DNA of 64,000 bases from Pyrenophora tritici-repentis (Eukaryota; Ascomycota; Dothideomycetes; Pleosporales; Pleosporaceae), in the NCBI RefSeq assembly GCF_003171515.1, contig NC_089390.1:7750001-7814000 (forward strand), in the 5' to 3' direction. Each line of letters begins with the position of its first letter. The stretch's first letter is position 1. The notes beneath the pieces are model-generated. The model was not told the origin of the DNA. It did no database searches and saw only the letters and a program-made list of their open reading frames with translations. Positions 11,485 through 22,448 of the stretch are shown piece by piece. A program made the translations under genes and the position numbers.

Positions 11485-12567
11485 TACCAAAACCCCCAGG
11501 AATACCGCACCAGCCCTGTGCCCTTCTTCCCTTGCTCCGACGAGACAAAAGCAAAAGGTAGAACAGACTCGGGGTCATAACGCAGGGTTTCTGGTTTGTT
11601 GCTGTTATCCTAGATGCACGCGACATCGCCGCACGCATCAATGCATTTTATTTATTTTTCTGTCTTCCCTTTGACTCGACATCTGATTATATTTTAATAT
11701 CCTCAAAGCGGGACAAGCATGCTGTCTAACCGTCCTAGCCGCGTCCTGTGCGGTCTGACAAGGCCGGGGGCCACGACGCAATAAAGGCCCGGTATTATCG
11801 ATACAAAATAGCGCCATTGTACCTGGAATAATAAACGGTGCATTCGGAATCATCTCTATGAGTGGCTTACGATGCAATAATTTCCTGGGCCTGCTACTCT
11901 ATTTTTGTACCGTCCGTTGCTGTGGTGGTGACATTGGGAAGGACTAGACGGGAGGTTCTTTATTTGGTTGGTGGTTCGGCTTTGAGTGGGTGCGCTATTG
12001 ATTGACTATATGTGGGCGTTGTTATAGGTGGTAGAGAGGCGTTGTTTATCCTGCAATACGAGGTGTGGTTGTTGTTGCTGGGTTTGGCGAGGCTTGGAGT
12101 TGTAGGTTGAATGGCGAGGGTAGTGCAGTGCGATTTTTTTGTTGAAATTCGTGAGTTTGGAATTGAGAGTAATGTGGGCAGTTACAAGAGGTGACGTATG
12201 GATACTGTGCGTGTTTGTGCTTATTATGCTACTTCATAACTTCGATCGTTCGCCGCGAGGTACTGGATGAGAATTTAGCGTTAGTTCCTGGTGGAGAAAA
12301 CGTATAGCGGGTTTGTTAAGATCATCTATTCTATGACTTTGCTTTATACCTGGGGTCGATAGTTGATCCTCGTGAGCTGTCCATGTTAATATACAGTCTC
12401 GATCCGACAGTGTCAAAAAAAAGTTGCTATTTTCCCGCAACATTCTTTGATAGAAGCTAAGACACTTATTACTATTAACACTATCGCGTTGCTAGCCCTC
12501 GCTATCTTCTCTGCGACGGATATAGTCACCTCAAACATGAGACTGCGTTATCGACGCTGGTTTTCGA
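11485..12567. other. Intergenic, no gene seen
   Basis: AT-leaning spacer between the fold-back repeat and the decayed minus-strand gene. Short frames at 11638-11877 and 12234-12443 show no motifs. Confidence 0.55.
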
Positions 12568-13945
12568 TCAGTGCGCGTTAACATCCGAGACTGATATTAA
12601 GTATTCCGCTGCGCGTACATGGTCTTCGAATTCTCTAAAAGTGTCTGAGATATCGCTAGGAATACTACGGATAGCTGAGTTATCCTCGTCGGTATAAAAC
12701 TGTGCTGGCAAAGCTGCCTATATGTTAAGTGCTCGAGATTTGAAGACGCGATGTGATATCAGCCACATGAGAAGCTATTCCGAAGCCGAAGTCTTTGACG
12801 TATGAGTTCGGCACGCGTACGTGTACCTCTTCCATTTTTCTTTTTGGTATTCCTTGGAGCAGTTGTACGCTACTTCAACTATGTGCAGCGCAGGCCGAGA
12901 GATTGTTTAATGGGAACAAGCATGGATTGCCTCCGTTCCGGAGGCGATGCTCGAAGGTTGCAGAAGGACACTACAAAAGACTTGTTGGAGCACGCTACTT
13001 CTACCATGGCCCTTCTGTCAACTTGTTACCATGCATGTATAGGCAGTTTTGCTCTCACTCGCACCTTTCGCCATCTAGCCAAGTTCTTCGAAGAACAAAC
13101 CTATTTGTTTGCGTGCCAAAGCAAGCTCGTTTCTAGCACTCTTAGTCTCTATGGCTTTGTATATTCCAATGGTCATTTCAGTAGCTTCCTTTGCTTCATT
13201 GAACATTCCACTTTTGAGTCGAAGACTGAAAGTGCGAGGCCATACTCTTCATGTACTCGTGTGTAAGATGCTAAACACGCGCGTAGCGAACCTAATGCTA
13301 AGAAAAACTGTCACGGCCACATATCTAAGCGCCCTCGTGTCACTATCTACAGCGTAAGGCACAAACTCGAGCCATGGCGCGTATATGGCCACGACCCTAG
13401 ATAGGTTCACGGCAACTGTTCAGTGACGAGGTCTTCATTTAAGAAGCTATTACCGCTATCATCTATAAGGTCTGCGCTCATAAGGCGCCCTATCATTAGG
13501 CTCTGTCTCCTTAGCTCCCGAGTCCTTTAACAAACCACCATGTGGAGGCCACATAGATAGACTTCGTAAATCTGCAGTCTCGTTCCAGTACGATGCCATC
13601 AATCGCATCTAGACTGCTACTTGTGGTGTAGCTCTCGAAGATCTCATAGTCCAATACCACAGAAAGCATGTCTTAGGTGAGTCTCAATCCATCTCGCTGT
13701 TTCATAACTACCCTTGAATTTTCTCGTTTCATGCGTAAGTAGCTTGTCTACCAGATCCAATAAATTAGAGATGTTTTGACTATAGGCCAAGTCATCAGCC
13801 CTTACCACTTGTACGCGTGTCTAACACCGTGTTACTATATGTTTTGGTTGCTATTCACCCATCTTAAGCCTCGCATCGTGAATCAGGCTCAAGCTCAGTT
13901 ATGATACTCACTGGGAATGCCTGGCTTGTAGGTAATGTTTGACAT
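12568..13945 (-). pseudogene. Decayed protein-coding gene, family unknown
   Basis: On the minus strand, one reading frame from about 13430 down to 12568 stays protein-like for some 280 codons but is broken by about six in-frame stops (TAG, TAA, TGA). It includes stretches such as YAPWLEFVPYAVDSDTRALR, NEAKEATEMTIGIYKAIETK and FREFEDHVRAAEYLISVSD before the last TGA at 12568..12570. Upstream, in other frames, are coding-like pieces: SNLLDLVDKLLTHETRKFK and VVLDYEIFESYTTSSSLDA (about 13550-13800), and a possible start MSNITYKPGIP at 13945 followed by a GTGAGT donor. Several stops sit where CAG or CAA would be expected, as in RIP (CpA to TpA); frame shifts also occur. I cannot name the family. 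It lies directly beside the RIP-damaged transposon, so spreading of RIP into a flanking gene is possible. Confidence 0.5.
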
Positions 13946-14177
13946 AGCTGCAGTAGAGTGCGATTCGGCTTCCGTAGGTGATCACCTCGTCGTCCAAAGC
14001 CTGGCTCACATCGTCTGCCCTCAAAAAATGGATGTCGCTAGTCTTTACGGGCTCGTAATCATAGTGACAGAGATGACCATATCAAGAGCGATTGAGTATT
14101 TCTCAAAGATTTCAGGCCAGCACCAGTGGAATTGACGCGGAGCAAGCGGGCACGCAACTTTACACTTTATTAGAGTA

Positions 14178-14225
14178 ACGTACCTCACGGGCGAGTGGGC
14201 CACTCCGCTAAGACCCCACCAAAAC
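14178..14225 (+). repeat. Left terminal inverted repeat of pogo element
   Basis: Starts ACGTACCTCACGGGCGAGTG immediately after a TA dinucleotide and ends near CCAAAAC. It matches the reverse complement of the right end except for a few substitutions and the duplication described there. Confidence 0.88.
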
Positions 14226-14251
14226 ATACTGTTACCTACAGTACTTTCACA

Positions 14252-15904
14252 ATAAGCCAACAACAAAACAATCTACCAGCTTTAAAAGAGGCTCGATTAC
14301 AGCTTGCTCTCAAGGCTATCGAACGCGACGCGACGCTGTCGCAGAGACGCGCTGCAGCTATCTACAACATATCTCGAGTAACTCTTAGGCGCCGACGCGC
14401 TGGAATACCTCTTCGGAGCGATTGTACGCCTAACTCAATAAACCTCCTTAAGACAGAGGAGGATGTAATTATCCAGCATATCCTTAACCTCGACGCGCAA
14501 GGATTTCCGCCCCAACTTGCTGCTGTGCAGGATATAGCTAATTCTTTGTTAGCTGAGCGCCACCGCGACCCTGTTAGTCAGAACTAGGCTGCAACCTTCG
14601 TCAAACGTCGCCCTAAGCTTAAGGTCAAATTCAATCGCAAGTATAACTACAAGCGAGCCCTCTGTGAGGATCCTAAGGTTATATAAGGCTAGTTCCGACT
14701 TGTAGAGAACACAAAGGCTAAGTACAGTATCCTTAATAAGGACACCTACAACTTTGACGAGTCTAGCTTTATAATGGGCATGATATCAACTAGAGCAGTA
14801 GTCACAGGCTCTGAGCGTCGAGGACGACCAAAGAGCGTTCAGCAGGGCAATCGCGAGTGGGCTACAGTAATCTAGGGTATCAACGCGACTAGGTGGGCAA
14901 TCCCACCTTTAATCATCTTCAAAGGCAAGAACCACCTCTCTGCCTAGTACAAGGAAGATAACCTACCTCGCGACTAGGTTATTGCAGTCTCTGAGAACGG
15001 CTAGACAGCAAACAAGCTTAGTCTAGAGTGGTTAAAGCACTTTAACGCTCACACAAAGAAGAGGACTATAGGAAACTATCGTCTGCTTATTATCGACGGC
15101 CACGAGAGCCACGACTCGCTCGATTTCCAGCAGTACTGCAAGGATCACAACATTATTACTCTCTGCATGCCTCCTCACTCGTCGCACCTACTACAGCCTC
15201 TTAATATAGGGTATTTCTCGCCTTTAAAGACAGCGTATAGCCGCCAAGCCAAGGATCTAATGCGCAACAAGATCACCCATATCACTAAACTAGAGTTCCT
15301 ACCGTGCTTTAAAGGCGCTTTTGACGCTGCGATTATAAAGGCCAATATACAAGGAAGCTTTCGAGGCGCTAGCTTAGTCCCATTTAATCTAGAGGCTGTG
15401 ATATCGACGCTTAACGTGCGGCTGCGCACTCCACTACTACCTACCGTCGAGGACGGTCCCTAGCAGTCGCAAACTCCAAGCAATACCCTAGAACTTAGGT
15501 CGCAATCAAAGCTAATTCAAGAGAGGATTCGAAGACATGTAGATAGCTTACCTACGTATATGGTTGAGGCGATCAAAAGCCTGTCAAAAGGTGCAGAGAT
15601 GATAGCGCATTCTCTAGTGTTAATAACCAAGCGCAACGCTAAGCTCCAAGCCGCCAACGAGGCCTCAAGTAAGCGTAGATCATATAAAAGGAAGCGCTTA
15701 CAGCAGCAAGGGACCTTAACAATTAATAAGGGCGTGCGACTGACGACTCTTAAGGAGTTTGGGGCATGTAGTGATAGGAAGAAGGCGAAGAAGAGAGTGC
15801 GCGTTGAGGCAGGCGAGCCTAGCCAACGACGCTGTGGACGCTGCGGCGAGGCAGGACATAATATGCGCACATGTAGGCAAGAAGCAGCGATAGATTCTGA
15901 GTAG
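14252..15904 (+). pseudogene. DDE transposase (pogo/Fot1) with eight in-frame stops
   Basis: A single frame without indels runs from about 14252 to 15904. It has an N-terminal helix-turn-helix region (SQRRAAAIYNISRVTLRRRR), the DDE_1 catalytic core with YNFDESSF (first Asp) and LLIIDGHESHDS (second Asp), then LQPLNIGYFSPLK where Asn replaces the expected third Asp. A C-terminal CCHC-like knuckle reads CGRCGEAGHNMRTC. Eight internal stops (seven TAG, one TAA) fall between 14585 and 15463, all explicable as CAG/CAA or TGG mutated by CpA-to-TpA on one strand or the other. The first codon of the likely start is ATA (14252) where ATG is expected. All changes fit RIP. The knuckle domain and helix-turn-helix would bind the ends in a live copy. 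Confidence 0.9.
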
Positions 15905-15967
15905 AATAGTCTATTACGATTTCTATTTACTATCTTTGACGGTGCTATATAGTCGTGTACAGTCGTG

Positions 15968-16033
15968 GTTTTAATGGGGTCTTAGCGCAGGTGGCCCACT
16001 CGCCCGTGTGGCCCACTCGCCCGTTAGGTACGT
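15968..16033 (-). repeat. Right terminal inverted repeat with internal 17-bp tandem duplication
   Basis: The inverse of the left terminus, ending in ACGT before TA. The unit GTGGCCCACTCGCCCGT occurs twice in tandem at 15991..16007 and 16008..16024, whereas the left end has it once. Confidence 0.85.
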
Positions 16034-16869
16034 TATCGGAAAACAAATTATATAAATTGCTTCAATAGTAGACCATCTTCTAGTAACCTCTACTCCGCCT
16101 CGGCAAATGTCACCGTCAGGCCATACAGACGAGGTGATAGGCACATTGTGGAGCATGAAGAGAAAGACATCGGTTTAGTGTTCTTCTCGGCATGTGATAT
16201 ATAGTTGGGAATTTCTTTGTCTGTGACAGACCAAGAGCCTCGAAAGCGTCTTGCCATGATCGAAAAGCCGAATTCTGCCTCACACATGATGCCACTGAGC
16301 CACTGGGTCGATAGAGCACCGTGTTATCTTATTTCATTTAGGTGACTTGCGGTTGCGTACCCAAGTACTCCCATTCAACTGAGGTACCAAGATGTGAGCT
16401 TCCAACCCTCCGTAAAGCATGTCATCATTGAAACGAGAGACATCTACATGAGCCTCATACGCGGAGACTGCTCAGGTGTTCATCAGCCGTATTCTCTTAC
16501 ACTCATTGGACACGTGTTATCATGGCCGAATGGTGCCTTGTGGAGGTATTCCATGTGGCTAAAGGACCAGAGTCTATCTTGAACATCACAGCTGGAAGGC
16601 AGCTGGTCAACACGCACCACGCTTGCATTGGCCTCCTTGAACGCCCAGCAACTTGCGACCCTCCTACCCACAAACTGGGTTGTATTCTGCAAAGTCATCA
16701 AAAGGCTCTTTCCCAGTTGGCCATGCTAGGGTGATATTCTGCAAAGTTAATGATAGAATAATGCTCATCACTTGAGTAACTACCTAGGTATACAAGCAGT
16801 CAAATGTTCTCGAAAATTCATGTTACTAATGTGCATTTTGTACTACGGCTTAGCTCTCTGACAAACGGC
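16034..16869. other. Intergenic between transposon and alcohol oxidase 3' end
   Basis: No gene seen. Short frames only. The last part should hold the 3' UTR of the minus-strand alcohol oxidase gene. Confidence 0.55.
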
Positions 16870-19004
16870 CTACAAGCGGGAAAGACCAACAACCTCGCGG
16901 GGAGCATGGTAAGTAGGAACCTTCATGTCCAGAGCACTACCACTGTATCCAAGATCCTCTCCTGTCAACACGGCGCACTTCTCGCCGATCAAGAGCGCGG
17001 TCGAGTATGTGTTGCAGCCAACGTTGTCGGGGCAGATGGACAGGTCGGCGACCTTGAGACCCTTGACGCCGTGGACGTTCAGGCGCTCGTCGAGTACACC
17101 GTGCTTGACGATGGAGTTGCCGTTCTTGGGAGCCATGGAGCACGTTCCGAGTGAGTGCCATGTAGTCTCAACGTGGCCTGTGATGTGGTTGTTAGTGAAA
17201 AGTTCATCACGTGATATGCAGTGAGGAAAACAGGAACAGAAATGGAAATGGAGACGTACGCTTGGTCCAATCCTCAATGTGTTTGATGTCCTCGTTCGAG
17301 TAGTGGAGATCGTCCATGATTTCCTGCTGGTTCGAGCTCAAGAAGTTAGGCTGGGGAGCACGGCCCTTCTCGAGTGGCATAGTCCAGGAACCATGCTGAA
17401 TACCTGCGGTGATGTTGCCAGGCAAAGCATACGCATTGGTAGTAGCTAGATCCATGTCGCGGGCGCGTGCGGGGCTATCGTAGGCATAGGTTGGGTGCAT
17501 GTGGTGCACTTCACCGGCATAGGCCGCCATGCGACGGGCAGTCTCACGCGACTTAATGTAGCCCCAGACCATCGGTGCCATGTCTCGCTTATCGTTCATG
17601 AAGCCTGCGTCGAAGTCGGGTGCGTCATATGGGTTCGGCGAAGTGATATGGGTTGAACCGCGAGAAAATGGATATTCCCTGTTTTGAACATTAGTTCACT
17701 GTCATGACCACCAGGGGGGCAGGGAACACTTAAAAGAAATGAAACATCGTATAGTAGTTGCCTGGGGGTAGCTGCATGTGGTCGCCGAAGAATCCAGCAA
17801 TAACGGAGTAGTGCATAACTGGCTTGTCGGGTTTGTTCTTGAAATACGAGTCCCAGCCCGAACGGAACTCTGGGCAGGGCCAGCTGTCCATCATCTTGAG
17901 CTCTTCCTCAGTAGGACGAATCTTGACTCCAGCTTCGATACCGTTGGTAGCTAATGGTCCAGTACCATTGATTTCCCATTGGTTAAATACTCGCTTTTGA
18001 ACTTCGGGATCACCGCGTACGAAATCATCGAAAGACTCGGTACCTGGCTTCGCTCTGTACGGAGCAAAGGTCAGGTAATGGTCCTGGAAATTGAGACCAA
18101 CACCGGGAAGATCGACCAGGGGCTTGACGCCAGCCTTGCGGAGCTTCTCTGGGTCACCGATACCAGAGCGCTGAAGAATAAGTGGAGAGCTGAGAGTACC
18201 ACCAGAGACGATAATCTGCTTGCGTGCCCTGATAACTCTGGAAGACTGCTGTGTGGGGTGGAGAGGCTTGGTCGGAACAACTTTCACACCAACTGCGCGA
18301 TCACCTTCCAAGATAACCTTCTCAACTTTGTTGGAAGTAAGAAGATGAAGGTTCTGGTGAACAGCGCGGGTGCTGTGGATGTATCCATGAGCAGAGTCAG
18401 ATCGACGTCCAGTGTCGCGGTTGATCCACTTGAGCCAGTGCTCAGCACCATGTCCCGTGACCAGGTCCTGAAGATCGTCGGTAGTGGGGATGCCTTGAGA
18501 CTCAGTAGCACGAAGGAAGTCCTCCTTGATTGGGTAGGTGTAGTTGCCGAAAGAAACCTTGATGGGTCCCTCAAATCCGTGAATGTCGCGGTTGTTGCAG
18601 GAACGCTGGTAGGTCTCGTGCTTCTTCATGAGAGGAATGAGCTCCTTGGTGGTCCAGCCCTTGGCCTGGAAGTCATCGTAATCAGAAGCGGAGGCTCGGG
18701 TGTACATCATGAAGTTGATCGAAGATCCACCACCAAGAATGTGTGCAACGGGCACAACAGCTCGGCGTCCATCGAGCCACTCCGAAGGGCGAGAGTAATA
18801 GAAGGAGGCAGTCTTGCTGTCCAACTTCATATTACGAGGGTAAATGCCGGGGCGGAACACCCATGGGTTGTTGAGGTTGTTCTCTCCAGCCTCAATCAAG
18901 AGGACCTGGAGATTGTGGTCGAGATTGGCCAGACGTCCAGCAACGACACATCCGCAGGAACCACCACCACACACGATGATATCGACCTCATCGGGGATCG
19001 TCAT
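16870..19004 (-). CDS. AOX1: Peroxisomal alcohol (methanol) oxidase, GMC family; first splice donor mutated
   Basis: Exons 17734..19004, 17260..17678 and 16870..17177 give 665 residues, the usual length of methanol/alcohol oxidases. The enzyme is a FAD-dependent GMC oxidoreductase that oxidises short alcohols to aldehydes and makes H2O2 in peroxisomes. Seen: the N-terminal FAD motif IIVCGGGSCGCVVAGRL, the GMC signature GGGSSINFMMYTRASASDYD at about 92-111, the second GMC signature SGGTLSSPLILQRSGIGDP, the catalytic His in TWHSLGTCS and the Asn in CNTYSTALLIG. The C-terminus is SRL, a canonical type 1 peroxisomal signal. The second intron (17178..17259) has GTACGT..CAG ends and CTAAC. The first (17679..17733) has a normal CAG acceptor but its expected donor GTAAGT reads TTAAGT. 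Unspliced, translation stops after 424 residues; a cryptic GTTTCA donor at 17745 would delete four residues in frame. Confidence 0.9.
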
Positions 19005-21113
19005 CTTGAAGGATAATCGAGATTGTCAATTGATAAAAATAGAGTCAGATGTCAAGTAGTCAACCGCAGGAGAGCAAGTCAACTGGGCATGATGTTTCCA
19101 TGATGGTAGCATCAACGTCTATTTAAACTGTCAAACCCCGCACTCTGGGGTCTTCGGCTTCAAGGAGGACCCACCTCCTCGGCCGTGTAACTGATACGGC
19201 TGTTGGACACTGTCCATCACAATAGCTGTACGATTCATGCGTAAGGAGGGGGGCAAGTACCATCTGGCCAGACTCTCTAACCAGGAACGACTAGCCGTGG
19301 CATGGGATCCTACACCACAATGCCCTTGTGGATAGCCATCTGAAGCATACTATTCAAGGTGAGCCGGTAGACTTGCGGATCCGCAAGTGGCCTGTGCCTA
19401 GTAAGCAGGGATAAGATGAGAAGTAATGATTGGTTATACAGGGCGTTGATCAGAGCGAGAACCGATCTGACGGTACTAGATAAAGTAACAACTGGAATTG
19501 ACGCAGCCAATGTCGCATGTTTGTTAGCTTGGTGCGGAGAAGGATTGCATCCAGTGAGGAGACATGCTCAGTTGCGTATGCAGGCCCACTCTTGGATGTA
19601 AGCACTGCGGACCCGATGATGAGGCCAACATGGGGACACCCGGGCATCGAACTTCAACGTATCACATCTTGAGAATGAGGAGACAAGGCCGTCAATCACG
19701 GCCAGCGCGGATGGTCAATATGGAAGAAGCAAAGGAGCATATTCTGAGATCAAATTGATGTACTACGGATTGGATTGCTAAACACCATGTATATGCATAG
19801 TGGGCTAGTCAAAGTACGTAGGTACTTGATCTGTTTTCCAGAGCTCTTCATCAACTACAAGGATATAGCTTTTAGAGCTCATGCGTATGCGGCAGGCTGA
19901 GCTAGCCTCCAGGCGTCTGCGGGGGTCTTGCGGCGCTGACGTTCCACTCGGAAGCGCTTTCTATCGTGGAAGAATCCGGATGTGGGGTGCAGTAGTGCCT
20001 GTGCCTCATGCTTGGGAGGGGGTATCACTTGGCGTGAACGCTAGCGTCAGCAACTAAATGCGGGGTTAGCTCTGCGACAGCCCCCAGAACACCTCGGATC
20101 AACGGTAAGCCAGTCGTTGCAACGGCCCAAGGCGGGTGAGGGATGGCTTGTTACCGCGCTCACCATCTTGGGCCAAATAGTTTGTATCGATTGCCAAACT
20201 CGTCCTGAACCGCGGATACCAGATGCGCTCAAGTCCATACACAGCCTTATTTCCGAGCTTCACGAAACTATCGTGGCTCAACCAAACTTCAAGGTGGAGG
20301 AACCAAGATGAGATTGACGTGTCATCTCCACTTCTACTCATCATTAACCGTAAATGGCACAGCATGGATCCATAGATGTCTCCTGAGGAGTCTCTAGGTA
20401 TGTCCGGATTGGGTGGGACTACTGCAACGTGTGAGGCTGTATGCATCCAGCCCTAAGAAAACATGAGACTAGGTAGACATACACGTGCCACGATACTGGA
20501 GCGATATAGTAGAGTCAAAGTCTATATGTACGTCAGGGCTCTCTCGTCGCTGTGAGGGGCTACAGGAGGCTGTCACAAAGACGCGCCATGTGAGGAATGC
20601 ATAAGCCGGAAATCGAGACAATGTCATCATGCAGTAACTGGAACTCCCCACCTTCTCAACACTCCGTCTGAATAGTATAGATCAGACTCGAGTCTGCAGT
20701 GAAGTCATAGTGTGGCTTGGCCTCGGTCTTAAGGCCCACCAGTCAGCATCCGTCGATCCCGCCGATCTAAACGGTCCTTCTTGAGGCAAGCTCCTCAGTC
20801 CGCCTTTCACCGGTATAGTTCAGTAGTTCTTGAAGATCAATGAGGCAGTACACGGAACAGCAGATACGAATGGGTTTCTTGGTCTATTTCGCTTTGAATT
20901 GCGGATCCGGTGCGTCCGGTGCGTGACTGCAAAAGGTCCGAAAGTACTAGCGATACAAAGATGCCTACTCCAACAAACCCGTCTAACATGGGTATAATTT
21001 CCAAGATTCAATAGTCTGGGGTAACGCCGAAAATGCAGTTTTAGAAGAGTGGAGAAGAAGTGAACGCCTCGGCTATGTCAAACGTTGAGAGACGGACGAA
21101 TCGAATACAATGC
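19005..21113. other. Intergenic, contains possible decayed gene fragment
   Basis: Upstream side is the alcohol oxidase promoter (minus strand); the downstream end is the 3' flank of alternative oxidase. Apart from the fragment listed at 20120-20390, frames are short and unconvincing. Confidence 0.5.
20120..20390 (+). pseudogene. Possible decayed gene fragment, unidentified
   Basis: The plus-strand frame reads WLVTALTILGQIVCIDCQTR and continues into SIHSLISELHETIVAQPNF, which looks like protein. It then ends at TGA near 20310, while a shifted frame continues with IDVSSPLLLIINRKWHSMDP before a further stop. No start, intron or partner exon was found. It could be chance; family unknown. Confidence 0.22.
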
Positions 21114-22448
21114 TCAAATGACCTCGTGTCGTTCCCAACCGGTGGGCTTCATGTGTGCAAGGTCTTTGGTTGGATGCGGCTCTTCCGGATTTCGGTACTC
21201 GCTCACATACGGATTGGGATCTTCCTTTTGGTCGAGGTTACCGAAGGTATGGTTAACTTCTCGATGCTTGCTCTCGTCTGCGCGGACTAAAATCTGTTAG
21301 CAGATTGTACATGGCAAGTAGATGTTCCGGTATACGTACTGTAAAGCAGCAAATCCCGCATTGTACGATGACCTTCAGGCATGTTCCAATAGTCAATCGC
21401 GATCTCCGGTGCTTGCATCTTCTCCCATTTGGGCAGACGACCTGCATCTAGATCCTCAATCTGACGGGTATATGTAATCACTGCCTCCTCCTCAAGATAT
21501 CCGATGAATCGATGAACAGTACGGGGGCTGAGTAGGTAGGCGAAGAACAATGCATTGCAAAAGACGCCTTGAGCTCCAAGTACCATGAGGCGCATGAAGC
21601 GTCCTGGCTGTTGCATCTTGAGGAACACGAGGAGATGCATGCGCTCGTTGTAGCTTTCTTCGAGCAGGGATTCAATCCTGGAAGCCACGTGTTAGTGGAA
21701 ACTCTCCGTACCAATGAGCAGAGATACATACCATCCGTTGTCTCGCTTCATGCGCCTCATCGAGTGCAGATGTCTGAGCATGCCGGCAACCATGCCTGGG
21801 ACACCTGCGACACTCTCCAGAAAGACGTTTCGGATCAGATATTTCTCTTCATTCATAGCGAACTTCCTACGTGCAGCGACGGGATCCTTAGCATCTACAT
21901 CGAGTGCTTTGTGGTGTTTGTATCCGGTCGCCTTGTCGAGACCCCAGCGTAGTACCTTGACAGCAAGAAGAGCGACCTTGTCGGACATAGTCTTCGCTTC
22001 GCGATGGGCAACGACGACTTGATTCATCTGTTCTTCCGTGTATACTAGATACTGTTAGATGAATGGATATACGGAATGTTTTCTGAAAATGTGCAACGGC
22101 GTGTACATGATGGGATGTCCTGCTGAGTAGACAGGAAAACCCAAGTGTATATATACCCGGCAGATAGACGTGAAGGTAGCTCTTCTTTCCTTGTATAGAA
22201 GCAGTGTACTCACCTGGATGGGGCCATGCTGCATGAGTCTTCCGGACTTTGTCTGTGGGATGTTTCTCAAACCACTCCTTGATCTTGGCTCCGCCACTAG
22301 GCGAGGAGGTGAAATGGCGTTGGGCTTGGAGGTGTTGAGCCGCTACAAAGGTGGGTCGAAATCCGACATTGTAGCTCTGGAAGGATTTGATAAGCTGAGC
22401 AGTAGCTTGTCTTGGGGATGCACGCGTTGCTGCTCTTGTGGAAATCAT
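21114..22448 (-). CDS. aod-1: Alternative oxidase, mitochondrial
   Basis: Four exons (22214..22448, 21732..22044, 21340..21677, 21114..21286) code for 352 residues, the normal length. Alternative oxidase takes electrons from ubiquinol to oxygen, bypassing complexes III and IV, on the matrix face of the inner membrane. Seen: a basic Ser/Thr/Arg-rich N-terminus (about 1-50) typical of a targeting peptide; the di-iron ligand motifs in order [26 protein letters not shown] and [12 protein letters not shown]; and hydrophobic helices around [18 protein letters not shown]. All introns have GT..AG ends and join in frame; lengths are 169, 54 and 53 nt. The first intron is the longest and its borders were chosen because they restore [10 protein letters not shown]. 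All catalytic residues are present, so the gene looks functional. Confidence 0.95.

Larger units (their letters stand above)
14178..16033 (+). mobile_element. Complete pogo/Fot1-type Tc1-mariner transposon, RIP-inactivated
   Basis: 1856-bp element with inverted termini starting ACGTACCT, flanked on each side by TA (14176..14177 and 16034..16035), the target duplication typical of Tc1/mariner. The left terminal repeat is about 48 bp. The right one matches it but carries a 17-bp tandem duplication. Internally it encodes one transposase frame of about 550 codons, interrupted only by stops. Size, TA duplication and transposase type fit the Fot1/pogo group, such as Molly-like elements of Pleosporales; that specific likeness is from memory and needs alignment. 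The element is structurally complete but cannot encode a transposase. Confidence 0.92.

Noticed and set aside
14195..14251. N-terminal extension of the transposase frame starting at GTG inside the terminal repeat
   Set aside because: It would code through the inverted repeat without an ATG. The reading MSQQQ with ATA for ATG at 14252 fits transposases better.
17979..19016. 345-codon plus-strand open frame
   Set aside because: It is exactly antisense to exon 1 of alcohol oxidase. Lack of stops follows from the codon bias of the real gene; no domain is present.
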